Below, piece by piece: positions 36,685 through 45,173 of a stretch of DNA of 64,000 nt. Each line of letters opens with the position of its first letter. Positions within the stretch are counted from its first letter, which is position 1. Origin of the DNA: Phaeobacter inhibens DSM 16374 (lineage in GTDB: Bacteria > Pseudomonadota > Alphaproteobacteria > Rhodobacterales > Rhodobacteraceae). The translations under genes and the position numbers were made by a program. The stretch spans positions 62,001 through 126,000 of the forward strand of contig NZ_AXBB01000004.1 of NCBI RefSeq assembly GCF_000473105.1. The letters are read 5' to 3'. The notes under the pieces are model-generated. The model worked only from the letters and a program-made list of their open reading frames with translations. It did not search any database and was not told the DNA's origin.

Positions 36685-37467
36685 ATGGTCTGGGTATGCA
36701 CTCTTTTGCGCAAATATGCGGGAATACTGGTCTTGCTGGTATTTGCCGTTTCGATGCAGCCGGTGATTGCCATGGCACAGAGTGATCCGCGCAGGGTCCG
36801 GCTGATTGCGCCGCAGGCGCTGATCGACACCGGGGTGCTGGGGTTCATGCTGCCCCGATTTTCCCTGAAAACGCAGGTACGCGTTGAACTGGTCGATACG
36901 GTTGCCACGGCTGAGGTCGCATTGGGGCAGACTGGTCAACCGGTCATGGCGGGGCAAGGCGTTGTTTGGCATCTGGAGTTGATCACCCCGGATCACACAG
37001 GGGCGCAGCGGTTTGCGGATTGGCTGACCTCTGACGTGGGCAGGCGCACGCTTGCAGCCTTTGCCCCCGACGGCACACAGATGTTTCAAGTACCAGAACA
37101 GGCCGCCGCGCAGGTCGAGGTGGTCGCATGGGAAGGGGACGCCGGGCTTGGGTATGATTTGTCCAAGATCCATTGTGGGCGATGCCATGCGGTGGATGAG
37201 GGTGGACGGATCAACAGCATCGGTTCGACTCCGTCGTTTTACGTTCTGCGCAGCCTTGCGGATTGGGAGCAGCGGTTTCAGGCGTTCTATGCCTTGAACC
37301 CGCACCCCGCCTTTACCCAGGTCGCTGAGGTCACGCCGCCCTTCGACGAGGCGCGACCCTCGCCGATCGTCCCGGTGGAGATCACTCTGGATGAGCTGGA
37401 GAACATCCTGGCCTATGTGGCGGTACTGAGCCCGGCGGACCTGGGCGCGCCGCTGGAGCATAAATAG
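36685..37467 (+). CDS. c-type cytochrome with an N-terminal TupA-like remnant domain
   Basis: A 260-residue exported protein. Residues 1-32 form a signal peptide; one heme c motif CGRCH is at 164-168, and GSTPSFYVLRSL follows as in class I cytochromes. The region before the heme looks like two joined ends of a tungstate-binding protein: residues 38-85 (DTGVLGFMLPRF, then ALGQTGQP) align with TupA 24-70, and 101-139 (FADWLTSDVGRRTLAAF, then QMFQVPE) align with the last 40 residues of TupA. The middle of the binding protein is missing. The ATG at 36685 is used although no clear ribosome site precedes it. It is divergent from mrp and converges on the ferredoxin gene; an electron acceptor for formate oxidation is a reasonable guess. 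Confidence 0.75.
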   Translation: MVWVCTLLRKYAGILVLLVFAVSMQPVIAMAQSDPRRVRLIAPQALIDTGVLGFMLPRFSLKTQVRVELVDTVATAEVALGQTGQPVMAGQGVVWHLELITPDHTGAQRFADWLTSDVGRRTLAAFAPDGTQMFQVPEQAAAQVEVVAWEGDAGLGYDLSKIHCGRCHAVDEGGRINSIGSTPSFYVLRSLADWEQRFQAFYALNPHPAFTQVAEVTPPFDEARPSPIVPVEITLDELENILAYVAVLSPADLGAPLEHK

Positions 37468-37496
37468 GGGCGTCATTGTCTCTTGGTCCGTTGGGC

Positions 37497-39446
37497 TCAA
37501 TGGTCCTTGCGCTTGCTGAGATAATCATCGGTCGTGCGGACCTTGGGGCGATCCGCGCCCGCGAACGGAGAATTCTGCTGGTGGAACTGCGCATTGACGC
37601 GGCAGTCGTCGCACATCTGGATCATCCGTGCGGCATCCGGGTTGGCAAACATCGAATGTTTCCCAGCCAGCTTCTCGGTGATTTTGTCGATGGTTGATTT
37701 CACCCCGAACAGTGATCCACATTCGACACAGGCAAAGGGTTCTTCCTCGTGCAGAACCGCTTGTGACAGCGCATCCGAGGTGAGGTTCAGGCGCGGTTCA
37801 TAGGTGATGGCATCCTCAGGGCAGATCGTGGCGCAGAGACCGCATTGCAGGCAGGCATCCTCCTGAAACCGCAGCTGTGGCAGGTCCGGATTGTCGCCAA
37901 GCGCACCAGAGGGGCAGAGCGAGACACAGGAGAGGCACAGCGTGCAGTTATCGGACGACACCAACACCGCACCATAGGGTGCGCCTTCGGGCAGCGGCAG
38001 CGTTTCCGCCGTTGGTACCAGTGCTTTGGCGGCCTGGCGGGTGATCTGGCGGCGTGTGCCCATCGGGCGTTGTAGTGTTTCGACCTGTACCTGGGGCGCG
38101 GCGACGTCAAACAGATGATCGCTTAGGGCATCGGGATCCGCCACATCCAACAGATGGACATGCGGTCCCGCAATGGCCGCAGCGAGGGCGATTTCATGCT
38201 CTTGGACGTCGCGCTCGGCGCGTGGTGAGAGGAGAATGGAAACCTCGCCACACCCTGCGGCCAGCGCCGCCAACGTCTCTGCGTGACCAAAGCTGTTGAG
38301 GGCTTCGACATTCAGCGGGATCACATCAGCGGGGAGACCACGGCCACAACGTGCGGCCAGCTGGATCATCTCGCCGCCGTGATTGTCGACCACCAGCAAG
38401 CGAGGCGCGCGGCCCCCGGCGTCAAGATAGGTTTTGGTCAGGGTCTGAATGCGCCGCATCAGCGCATCTGTCGGCGGCGCATCATAGGTGATGGCCCCCG
38501 AGGGGCAGAGCGAGGCACAAGAGCCGCAGCCGGCACAGATCATCGGATCAATACTGACATGGTCGCCAGCAGGGCTGATCGCGCCGGTCGGGCAAATATC
38601 CAGGCACCGGGTGCAGCCGGTCTGACCTGCGCGCGAATGGGCGCAGAGCAGGGGTTCGGTCCGCACATAAAGCGGCTTCTCAAAAATGCCGACCAGTTGA
38701 CTGGCGGCCAAGGTAGCCTCAGCGACGGCAGGGGCAGATTTTGGGTCGGCCCGCAGGTAGCCATCGCGTTTTTCAGGGGCCGGAAACAGGGGTTGGCCGC
38801 CGCGCAGGTCCAGAATGATATCGCAGATCGACTGGCCGCCATTCCGGGCCTCGCCCCATGTCCAGCTACGCCCGGTGACATCCAGCTGTTGCAGCTGATC
38901 GATGGTGACGGCGAATTGCCCCAATGCGCCCTTGGCATGGCGCAGCTGGCCGGAAATCACGTCATAGGCGCGGCTGTGCGGTGGATCATGCGGGGTGTCG
39001 AGCAGCACCGTGACTGCAAGGCTGTCCTGCAAGCGTTCGGCCGCTGCAAAGGCCACATCCGGCGCGCCGAGGATCAGGCACAGCCCCTCGGAATGGATAT
39101 CGATTGTCTTGGCCGAAGCAGGAGCGAGCGTCGCCTCGGCGATCAAGGCGGTCATTTTGGGCAGTGTTGAGGCGGTATCTGCGGTCCAACCGGCCCGGTC
39201 GCGCAGGTCGGTGAACCCTGGTGCGGGGGCGTCGATTTCTTCTGCCAGAGCCTCGAAAATACGGTGCTCCTGCGCGCAGCAAATAATTGCATCCCCCTGC
39301 GTCAGGGCAGCAGCGGCCTGATCGATCTCGTCTGTGCAAAGCGCTGAATGAAGCTTGGAGCAGGGCAGGCCGGTGCTGCCCGACAATGCCTCGGAATCGA
39401 TAGATTGCGATCCAGCACAATCACATAAAATCAATGTCTTAGGCAT
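37497..39446 (-). CDS. Large 4Fe-4S ferredoxin-like protein of the formate dehydrogenase locus
   Basis: A 649-residue cytoplasmic protein with several ferredoxin-type motifs: CTRCLDICPTGAIS and CAGCGSCASLCPSGAI near residues 280-320, then CTLCLSCVSLCPSGAL and CLQCGLCATICPEDAI near 500-550, and further cysteine pairs CVECG and CDDC near the C-terminus. The N-terminus (LILCDCAG) and CCAQEHRIF also hold cysteines. It probably wires electrons between a redox partner and the formate dehydrogenase accessory system. Such proteins recur beside FdhABC in alphaproteobacteria; the exact role is not established here. Confidence 0.8.
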   Translation of the reverse strand: MPKTLILCDCAGSQSIDSEALSGSTGLPCSKLHSALCTDEIDQAAAALTQGDAIICCAQEHRIFEALAEEIDAPAPGFTDLRDRAGWTADTASTLPKMTALIAEATLAPASAKTIDIHSEGLCLILGAPDVAFAAAERLQDSLAVTVLLDTPHDPPHSRAYDVISGQLRHAKGALGQFAVTIDQLQQLDVTGRSWTWGEARNGGQSICDIILDLRGGQPLFPAPEKRDGYLRADPKSAPAVAEATLAASQLVGIFEKPLYVRTEPLLCAHSRAGQTGCTRCLDICPTGAISPAGDHVSIDPMICAGCGSCASLCPSGAITYDAPPTDALMRRIQTLTKTYLDAGGRAPRLLVVDNHGGEMIQLAARCGRGLPADVIPLNVEALNSFGHAETLAALAAGCGEVSILLSPRAERDVQEHEIALAAAIAGPHVHLLDVADPDALSDHLFDVAAPQVQVETLQRPMGTRRQITRQAAKALVPTAETLPLPEGAPYGAVLVSSDNCTLCLSCVSLCPSGALGDNPDLPQLRFQEDACLQCGLCATICPEDAITYEPRLNLTSDALSQAVLHEEEPFACVECGSLFGVKSTIDKITEKLAGKHSMFANPDAARMIQMCDDCRVNAQFHQQNSPFAGADRPKVRTTDDYLSKRKDH

Positions 39447-39800
39447 GGGTTCCCCGTGTATTCAGTGGTCGCTCAGGGCAGCGTAAATCCGCCGCCTTGC
39501 GCTCAGACTAGGCATGTTTGCGCAAGCAGGTAAACCGCAATTCGCAACGTGAAGGGGGCTCTGTTCCCGGCAAATCAAGCCGGTGATTCGCGGCACAGGC
39601 AGCCTGAGTTGTCCCAGCGTTAAGCCTGAGTGAATTAGTCGAAATAGACTTTTCGTCCGGGCTGTCCTGCGGTGCCATATCCGGCTGGTCAATTTGACCA
39701 TTGATGTTGATTTAATGCGCCATCAGCAAAAGTTATCTTTCGGCACGGCTCGGGAATGCGGCACTGTTGGTGCATCCGAATTCATGAGCAGGGCTTTGAC
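39447..39800. other. 354-base intergenic region upstream of the fdh operon
   Basis: No gene is visible between the divergent ferredoxin and DUF3305 genes. The right half is A+T-richer and contains the TGGTCAA dyad at 39686-39700 and a sigma-54-like CGGCAC-N5-GTGC at 39759-39773. This is the likely promoter region for the long fdh operon. Confidence 0.5.
39686..39700. promoter_or_regulatory. Perfect palindrome upstream of the fdh operon
   Basis: TGGTCAA-T-TTGACCA is a perfect seven-base inverted repeat about 100 bases upstream of the first fdh operon gene. A dimeric activator such as the NtrC-like protein encoded at the end of the operon could bind here; that link is inference. Confidence 0.5.
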
Positions 39801-40376
39801 TTGGCCGAAACCGTAGATCGCAGTGCAAAGACGTGTGTGATGCCGCTGGGTGTCGTGGTGCGGCGCCAGCCGGGTGTGACGCGTTGGGCGCGCTGGTCGT
39901 GGAAGGTGACCTCGGTTCTGCCTGGGGCAGCGCCAGCGGATTGGCAGCTGCTGCGTGAAGCGGGTGAGATCAGCGAGTTTCACGCCGCCACATTGCCGCT
40001 GGAGCTGCACCGGAGTGAAGCTGAGGCCTATCTGCACGGTCTGACCGCCGAGCCGCCTTGTATCTATGTAATCCTGCGCGATGGCGCATCGGAGGAGCGG
40101 CCGCTGGATGTGCTCTTGGTGACGGCCTCGCCCTACGAGGCGCAGGACTATGCTGACAACGGCGAGGATCTTGTTGAAAAAGTGCCGATGCCAGATGGGC
40201 TGGTGGCCTGGATCCGGGATTTCGCACAGCTGCATTTCCATGATGAGCCGTTCAAGAAACGGCGCCGGGATCGGGTGAAAACCGATGCGAATGAGGACGG
40301 CATTGGGGATCCGCGCATTTCGCAGCTGACCGACGTTTATCGGTCACCCACGATGAAGAAGGCGCGCCTGTCATGA
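39801..40376 (+). CDS. DUF3305 domain protein
   Basis: A protein of about 191 residues found with DUF3306 and TorD-like chaperones in formate dehydrogenase clusters. The conserved PLGVVVRRQPGVTRWARWSW and LHRSEAEAYLHGL segments are visible. The start is uncertain: a TTG at 39801 has GCAGGG at good spacing, while the ATG at 39840 (MPLGVVV) has none. Soluble, with no signal peptide, it is thought to act in assembly of the enzyme. It overlaps the DUF3306 gene by four bases. Confidence 0.75.
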   Translation: MAETVDRSAKTCVMPLGVVVRRQPGVTRWARWSWKVTSVLPGAAPADWQLLREAGEISEFHAATLPLELHRSEAEAYLHGLTAEPPCIYVILRDGASEERPLDVLLVTASPYEAQDYADNGEDLVEKVPMPDGLVAWIRDFAQLHFHDEPFKKRRRDRVKTDANEDGIGDPRISQLTDVYRSPTMKKARLS

Positions 40377-41083
40377 GCGGGGGTAATTTCTGGTCCCAAC
40401 GACGCGCGAAGGTCGCGGCAGAGCAGCAGGCGGAGGTCGTCGAGGCCGCAGCCGCCGCACGCGCGGCAGAAGTGCAGGCGCTTGAGGAGAAGAGCGACGC
40501 CGAGATCCTGGAAGAGCTGAACCTTCCGGATCCGGATCAGATGCAGCAGGGGGATGATTTCAGCGTTTTCCTGAAAGAGACCATTCCGGCGCGGCTGCGG
40601 ACCCGCGCGCTTCGTCGTTTGTGGATCAGCAATCCGGTGCTCGCAAATGTCGATGGCCTTTTGGACTACGGCGAGGATTTCTCTGACAGCGCCATGGTGA
40701 TCGAGAACCTCCAGACCGCGTATCAGGTGGGCAAGGGCATGACGGCCCATGTTGAGGAGCTGGCGCGCCAAGCCGAAGAGGCCGCCACCGCCGAGGCTGC
40801 GACGGACGAGACGGACATCGCCGATGTGCAGGAGGCCGATGTGGCGGCGCTTGAGGAGGATCCAGGTGATGAAACCGCGGTTGCGATGTCCACCACTCGC
40901 CCGCCAACAACGGCACTGCGCTCAGCCGAGGACGCGGTCGAGGTGGAGCCACAGGATGCCGCGCAGGTGTCAGCGGATGCGGCTGTAGCAGTGGTCTCAG
41001 ACCTCGAACCTGCGCCAACGGCCACGCGGCGGATGCGCTTCCGTTTCGCAGCCGAAACCCATGGCGACGGGGGCGTCACATGA
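40373..41083 (+). CDS. DUF3306 domain protein
   Basis: A 236-residue protein. The conserved part is the first 130 or so residues (FWSQRRAKVAAEQQ, then LEELNLPDPDQMQQGDDFSVF and RLRTRALRRLWISNPVLANV). After that comes a long, Ala/Glu/Asp-rich, low-complexity tail that ends ATRRMRFRF. Its function is unknown, but it always pairs with DUF3305 in this type of locus. It starts in the DUF3305 stop (ATGA). Confidence 0.82.
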   Translation: MSGGNFWSQRRAKVAAEQQAEVVEAAAAARAAEVQALEEKSDAEILEELNLPDPDQMQQGDDFSVFLKETIPARLRTRALRRLWISNPVLANVDGLLDYGEDFSDSAMVIENLQTAYQVGKGMTAHVEELARQAEEAATAEAATDETDIADVQEADVAALEEDPGDETAVAMSTTRPPTTALRSAEDAVEVEPQDAAQVSADAAVAVVSDLEPAPTATRRMRFRFAAETHGDGGVT

Positions 41084-41186
41084 TGTCGCCGCGACACATC
41101 TGCCTTTGCCTCGGTCTGATGCAGGCCGCTGGCAGCAGGTTCCCCAAAGAGATGCCCCAAAGACCACGCGTGTTGAGGAGACACCT

Positions 41187-41828
41187 ATGACCGCCGAGCA
41201 AATCCAGACAGAGACAACCGCCCAACCACTGGCGGCACCGCGCGACGAGGATCGTTTGCGCGCGGATCTCTACAACTTTCTGGGGCTGATGCTGGCGACG
41301 CCGCCGGATGAGATGCTGCTGACCCAGATGGCGTCGCTGACTGGGGATGACAGCGATCTTGGCACTGCCATCAACGCGCTGGCGAAACTGGCCAAGCTGA
41401 CCAAGCCGGCGGCCGCAGAGCGAGAATTCAACAAGCTGTTCATCGGTATGGGGCGCGGTGAACTGTTACCCTATGCCAGTTACTATCTGACAGGTTTCCT
41501 GAATGAAAAACCGCTGGCGGCCCTGCGGCAGGACATGGCGGTACGGGGCATGACCCGCGCCCAGAACGTCTATGAGCCGGAGGACAACATTGCCTCTCTG
41601 ATGGAGATGATGGGGGCACTGATTGCGGGCAGATTTGGGGACGCCGCGCCGTTGAGCGACCAGAAACAGTTCTTCAACAAACATATCGGCCCCTGGGCCG
41701 GGCATTTCTTTTCCGATCTGGAGGCGGCCAAGAACTCGGTTCTTTATGCCGCTGTCGGTGCTGTGGGCCGGGTGTTCATGGAAATCGAAGCCGAAGGATT
41801 TCGGATGAGCGCGGAGCAATCCGCCTGA
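41187..41828 (+). CDS. TorD/DmsD-type molybdoenzyme chaperone
   Basis: A 213-residue all-helical protein of the TorD/redox-enzyme maturation family. LRADLYNFLGLMLATPPDE starts the fold; EFNKLFIGMGRGELLPYASYYLTGF carries the family's central motif (E-x2-x-LF, GRGE..PYAS). These proteins bind the Tat signal peptide of the catalytic subunit until its cofactor is inserted. The ATG at 41187 follows GAGGAG; the open frame upstream overlaps DUF3306. Its client is most likely FdhA. Confidence 0.88.
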   Translation: MTAEQIQTETTAQPLAAPRDEDRLRADLYNFLGLMLATPPDEMLLTQMASLTGDDSDLGTAINALAKLAKLTKPAAAEREFNKLFIGMGRGELLPYASYYLTGFLNEKPLAALRQDMAVRGMTRAQNVYEPEDNIASLMEMMGALIAGRFGDAAPLSDQKQFFNKHIGPWAGHFFSDLEAAKNSVLYAAVGAVGRVFMEIEAEGFRMSAEQSA

Positions 41829-41831
41829 GCC

Positions 41832-41849
41832 GGGCCGGTGCGCCGGCCC
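41832..41849 (+). other. Hairpin after the chaperone gene
   Basis: GGGCCGG and CCGGCCC form a perfect seven-base stem with a four-base loop just after the chaperone stop. No T tract follows, so partial termination or RNA processing is more likely than full termination. Confidence 0.45.
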
Positions 41850-41887
41850 ATAACCCCGTGAACCAACCATTTGAGGAGGAGGATCAC

Positions 41888-42079
41888 ATGACCAGAAAGA
41901 CCGAGGAGGCCACCAGCCGCCGCGACTTTCTCAAGCTGGCAGCGACCACAACGCCGATTGCGGCGGTGGCGGTTGCAACGACCGGCGGAACGGCCGAGGC
42001 GGCCGAGCCAGACCTGACATCAGAGGTGATGCAGGACACCGCGCATACCCGCGCCTACTACGACAGCCTCCGGTTCTGA
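41888..42079 (+). CDS. Small twin-arginine signal protein of the fdh locus
   Basis: A 63-residue protein, preceded by GAGGAGG. Nearly half is a Tat signal: SRRDFLKLAATTTPIAAVAV then an AEA cleavage-like site, leaving a mature part of about 25-30 residues ending TRAYYDSLRF. Such small Tat proteins recur directly before fdhA in proteobacteria. It may be a small periplasmic subunit or an export escort; the role is unknown. Confidence 0.8.
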   Translation: MTRKTEEATSRRDFLKLAATTTPIAAVAVATTGGTAEAAEPDLTSEVMQDTAHTRAYYDSLRF

Positions 42080-42185
42080 CACACCGGTGATGTATGAACG
42101 CCCACGGCGACTGGTTGCGTGACGCCCGACTGCCAAAGGCCCCCGATAACCCAGCGAACCCGTAAGGGAAGCAAGGGAGGAACAT

Positions 42186-45161
42186 ATGCTTAGGAAAAAG
42201 ACCAACGGGGTTGCGCGACGCCCCCAGCGGACCAGTATCCTGTCCAAGGTTGCAGAAAGCTCTGTTGACCGCCGCGCGTTTTTGCGTGGATCCGGTTTGG
42301 CCATTGGTGGCCTTGCCGCCATCAGCGCCACAGGTGGATCTGTCACCAAGGCTAATGCGGCAACCGCTGCGGCCGGTGCCGTTGAGACCATCAAATCCGT
42401 CTGCACTCATTGTTCGGTCGGCTGTACCGTCGTGGCAGAGGTGCAAAACGGCGTCTGGACCGGTCAGGAACCGGGATGGGACAGCCCCTTTAACCTTGGT
42501 GCCCATTGCGCCAAAGGCGCATCTGTGCGCGAACACGCCCATGGCGAACGCCGTCTGAAGTACCCGATGAAGAAAGAAGGCGGAGAATGGAAACGCATCA
42601 GCTGGGAACAGGCGATCAATGAGATCGGCGACGGCATGATGCAGATCCGCGAAGAAAGCGGACCGGATTCTGTCTATTGGCTCGGCTCGGCCAAGCATAA
42701 CAACGAACAGGCCTATCTGTTCCGCAAGTTTGCGGCCTATTGGGGCACCAATAACGTCGACCATCAGGCGCGGATCTGTCACTCGACCACCGTTGCAGGT
42801 GTTGCGAATACATGGGGCTACGGCGCCATGACCAACAGCTACAATGACATCCATAACTCCAAGGCGATCTTCATTATCGGCGGCAACCCGGCAGAGGCGC
42901 ATCCCGTCTCGTTGTTGCACGTGCTGAAGGCCAAGGAACAGAACAACGCGCCGCTGATCGTCTGCGATCCGCGCTTCACCCGCACGGCGGCCCATGCCGA
43001 TGAATATGTGCGCTTCCGTCCCGGCACCGATGTGGCGCTGGTCTGGGGGATCCTGTGGCACATCTTTGACAACAGCTGGGAAGACAAGGAATTCATCCGC
43101 ACCCGTGTCTGGGGTATGGATCAGATCCGCGAAGAAGTTGCCAAGTGGACGCCCGAGGAAGTCGAACGTGTGACCGGCACCCCCGGTAGCCAGCTCAAGC
43201 GCGTGGCACGGACGCTGGCCAACAACCGTCCCGGCACCGTGATCTGGTGTATGGGCGGCACCCAGCATACGACCGGCAACAACAACACCCGCGCCTATTG
43301 CATCCTTCAGCTGGCGCTGGGGAACATGGGTACATCGGGCGGCGGCACCAATATCTTCCGCGGCCATGACAACGTGCAGGGCGCAACCGACCTTGGCGTT
43401 CTGAGCCACACTTTGCCCGGCTACTATGGCCTGTCCAAAGGCGCCTGGGCGCATTGGGGCCGTGTCTGGGGTGAGGACGGCGAATGGCTTGCCGGTCAGT
43501 TCGACACCATCAAAGGTGCCGACGGCAAGGATAAATCGCTGCAGAACCTGACGGGTATCCCGGTCAGTCGCTGGATTGATGGTATCCTTGAAGACAAGGA
43601 TAACATGGACCAGCCCAACAATGTGCGGGCCATGGTTCTGTGGGGCCACGCGCCAAACTCTCAGACCCGTATGACGGAGATGAAGACGGCGATGGAGAAG
43701 CTGGACATGCTGGTCGTTGTCGACCCGTATCCCACCGTCTCTGCCGTGCTGCATGATCGCACCGATGGTGTCTATCTGCTGCCCGCCTGCACCCAGTTCG
43801 AGACCCGTGGCTCGGTCACTGCGTCTAACCGGTCCCTGCAGTGGCGTGACAAGATCGTCGACCCGCTGTTCGAGAGCCTGCCGGATCATGTGATCATCGC
43901 CAAGTTCGCGAATAAATTCGGCTGGGGCGACCGGTTCTTCCGCAATATCGAGATGGAAGATGCCGAAACACCGAATGTCGAAAGCATCACGCGCGAATTC
44001 AACAAGGGTATGTGGACCATCGGCTACACCGGTCAATCGCCGGAGCGGATGAAAACGCATATGGCCAATCAGCACACTTTTGACCGCACCACGTTGCGTG
44101 CCATTGGTGGGCCTGCTGACGGGGATTACTACGGTATGCCCTGGCCTTGCTGGGGCACCGCTGAAATGGGTCACCCGGGGACGCCCAACCTTTATGACAT
44201 GTCCAAACCTGTCTCCGAAGGTGGCCTGACCTTCCGCGCGCGCTTTGGTGTCGAACGGGATGGTGACAACCTTCTGGCCGAGGGTGCCTATTCTGCTGGC
44301 TCTGATATTCAGGACGGCTACCCTGAGTTCACCTATCAGATGCTGAAGGATCTAGGCTGGCATACCGAGCTGACCGCGAGTGAGCGGGCGTTCATCGCCA
44401 AGGCAGCCGGAGTGGACGGCTTTGCCGACTACACGCATGAGGTTGGTGAACAAAGCATGTCGCCCTTCCCGTCGGACTATGACGACAAGGTTGCGAAGGT
44501 GAACTGGAAGACGGATCTGTCCGGTGGTATCCAGCGGGTTGCGATTGCGCATGAATGTGCGCCATTCGGCAACGCCAAGGCCCGTGCCGTGGTCTGGACC
44601 TTCCCGGATCCGGTGCCAATCCATCGCGAGCCGCTTTACACCAACCGCCGGGATCTGGTCGAAGACTACCCGACATATGAGGACCGTCATTCCTACCGGC
44701 TGCCGACCCTCTATGCGTCGATCCAGAAAAACGACGTCTCCAAGGAATATCCGATCATCCTGACCTCTGGTCGCCTGGTCGAATACGAAGGTGGCGGCGA
44801 AGAGACCCGGTCCAACCCGTGGCTGGCAGAATTGCAGCAAGACATGTTTGTCGAAATGCACCCGCGTGATGCCAACAATATCGGCATTCGGGATGGGTCT
44901 CAGGTCTGGGTCGAAGGCCCGGAGGGCGGCAAGGTCAAAGTCATGGCCATGGTCACAGAGCGGGTCGGAGAGGGCGTTGCCTTCATGCCGTTCCACTTTG
45001 GCGGTCATTACCAAGGCGAGGATTTGCGCGACAAATACCCCGATGGCGCTGACCCCTATGTTCTGGGCGAGAGCTGCAACGTCGCACAGACCTATGGCTA
45101 CGACAGCGTGACCCAGATGCAGGAGACCAAGTGTACTCTCTGCAAGATCAGCGCAGCATAA
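42186..45161 (+). CDS. fdhA: Formate dehydrogenase catalytic subunit, Tat-exported, cysteine type
   Basis: A 991-residue molybdopterin enzyme of the DMSO-reductase superfamily. The Tat motif DRRAFLRG is at residues 28-35; the [4Fe-4S] ligands are C73, C76, C80 and C108; the active-site metal ligand is C198, followed by His199 (ARICHSTT), where E. coli FdhG/FdnG have selenocysteine. No in-frame UGA is used. The C-terminal molybdopterin-binding domain starts near PIILTSGRLVEYEGGGEET. It oxidises formate in the periplasm. The neighbouring tungstate importer suggests tungsten as the metal. GGAGG precedes the ATG. Confidence 0.96.
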   Translation: MLRKKTNGVARRPQRTSILSKVAESSVDRRAFLRGSGLAIGGLAAISATGGSVTKANAATAAAGAVETIKSVCTHCSVGCTVVAEVQNGVWTGQEPGWDSPFNLGAHCAKGASVREHAHGERRLKYPMKKEGGEWKRISWEQAINEIGDGMMQIREESGPDSVYWLGSAKHNNEQAYLFRKFAAYWGTNNVDHQARICHSTTVAGVANTWGYGAMTNSYNDIHNSKAIFIIGGNPAEAHPVSLLHVLKAKEQNNAPLIVCDPRFTRTAAHADEYVRFRPGTDVALVWGILWHIFDNSWEDKEFIRTRVWGMDQIREEVAKWTPEEVERVTGTPGSQLKRVARTLANNRPGTVIWCMGGTQHTTGNNNTRAYCILQLALGNMGTSGGGTNIFRGHDNVQGATDLGVLSHTLPGYYGLSKGAWAHWGRVWGEDGEWLAGQFDTIKGADGKDKSLQNLTGIPVSRWIDGILEDKDNMDQPNNVRAMVLWGHAPNSQTRMTEMKTAMEKLDMLVVVDPYPTVSAVLHDRTDGVYLLPACTQFETRGSVTASNRSLQWRDKIVDPLFESLPDHVIIAKFANKFGWGDRFFRNIEMEDAETPNVESITREFNKGMWTIGYTGQSPERMKTHMANQHTFDRTTLRAIGGPADGDYYGMPWPCWGTAEMGHPGTPNLYDMSKPVSEGGLTFRARFGVERDGDNLLAEGAYSAGSDIQDGYPEFTYQMLKDLGWHTELTASERAFIAKAAGVDGFADYTHEVGEQSMSPFPSDYDDKVAKVNWKTDLSGGIQRVAIAHECAPFGNAKARAVVWTFPDPVPIHREPLYTNRRDLVEDYPTYEDRHSYRLPTLYASIQKNDVSKEYPIILTSGRLVEYEGGGEETRSNPWLAELQQDMFVEMHPRDANNIGIRDGSQVWVEGPEGGKVKVMAMVTERVGEGVAFMPFHFGGHYQGEDLRDKYPDGADPYVLGESCNVAQTYGYDSVTQMQETKCTLCKISAA

Positions 45162-45173
45162 GGAGAAAGAGAT

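Noticed and set aside
39759-39773. Confident sigma-54 promoter for the fdh operon
   Set aside because: It has two mismatches in the key elements and the local regulator lacks GAFTGA, so I list it only as a question.
42777-42785. Selenocysteine-type formate dehydrogenase
   Set aside because: The active-site position is a TGT cysteine codon (C198), and no in-frame TGA is present in fdhA.
41931-44174. A 747-codon open frame on the minus strand
   Set aside because: It lies opposite fdhA, which is unambiguous, and its translation has no family features.
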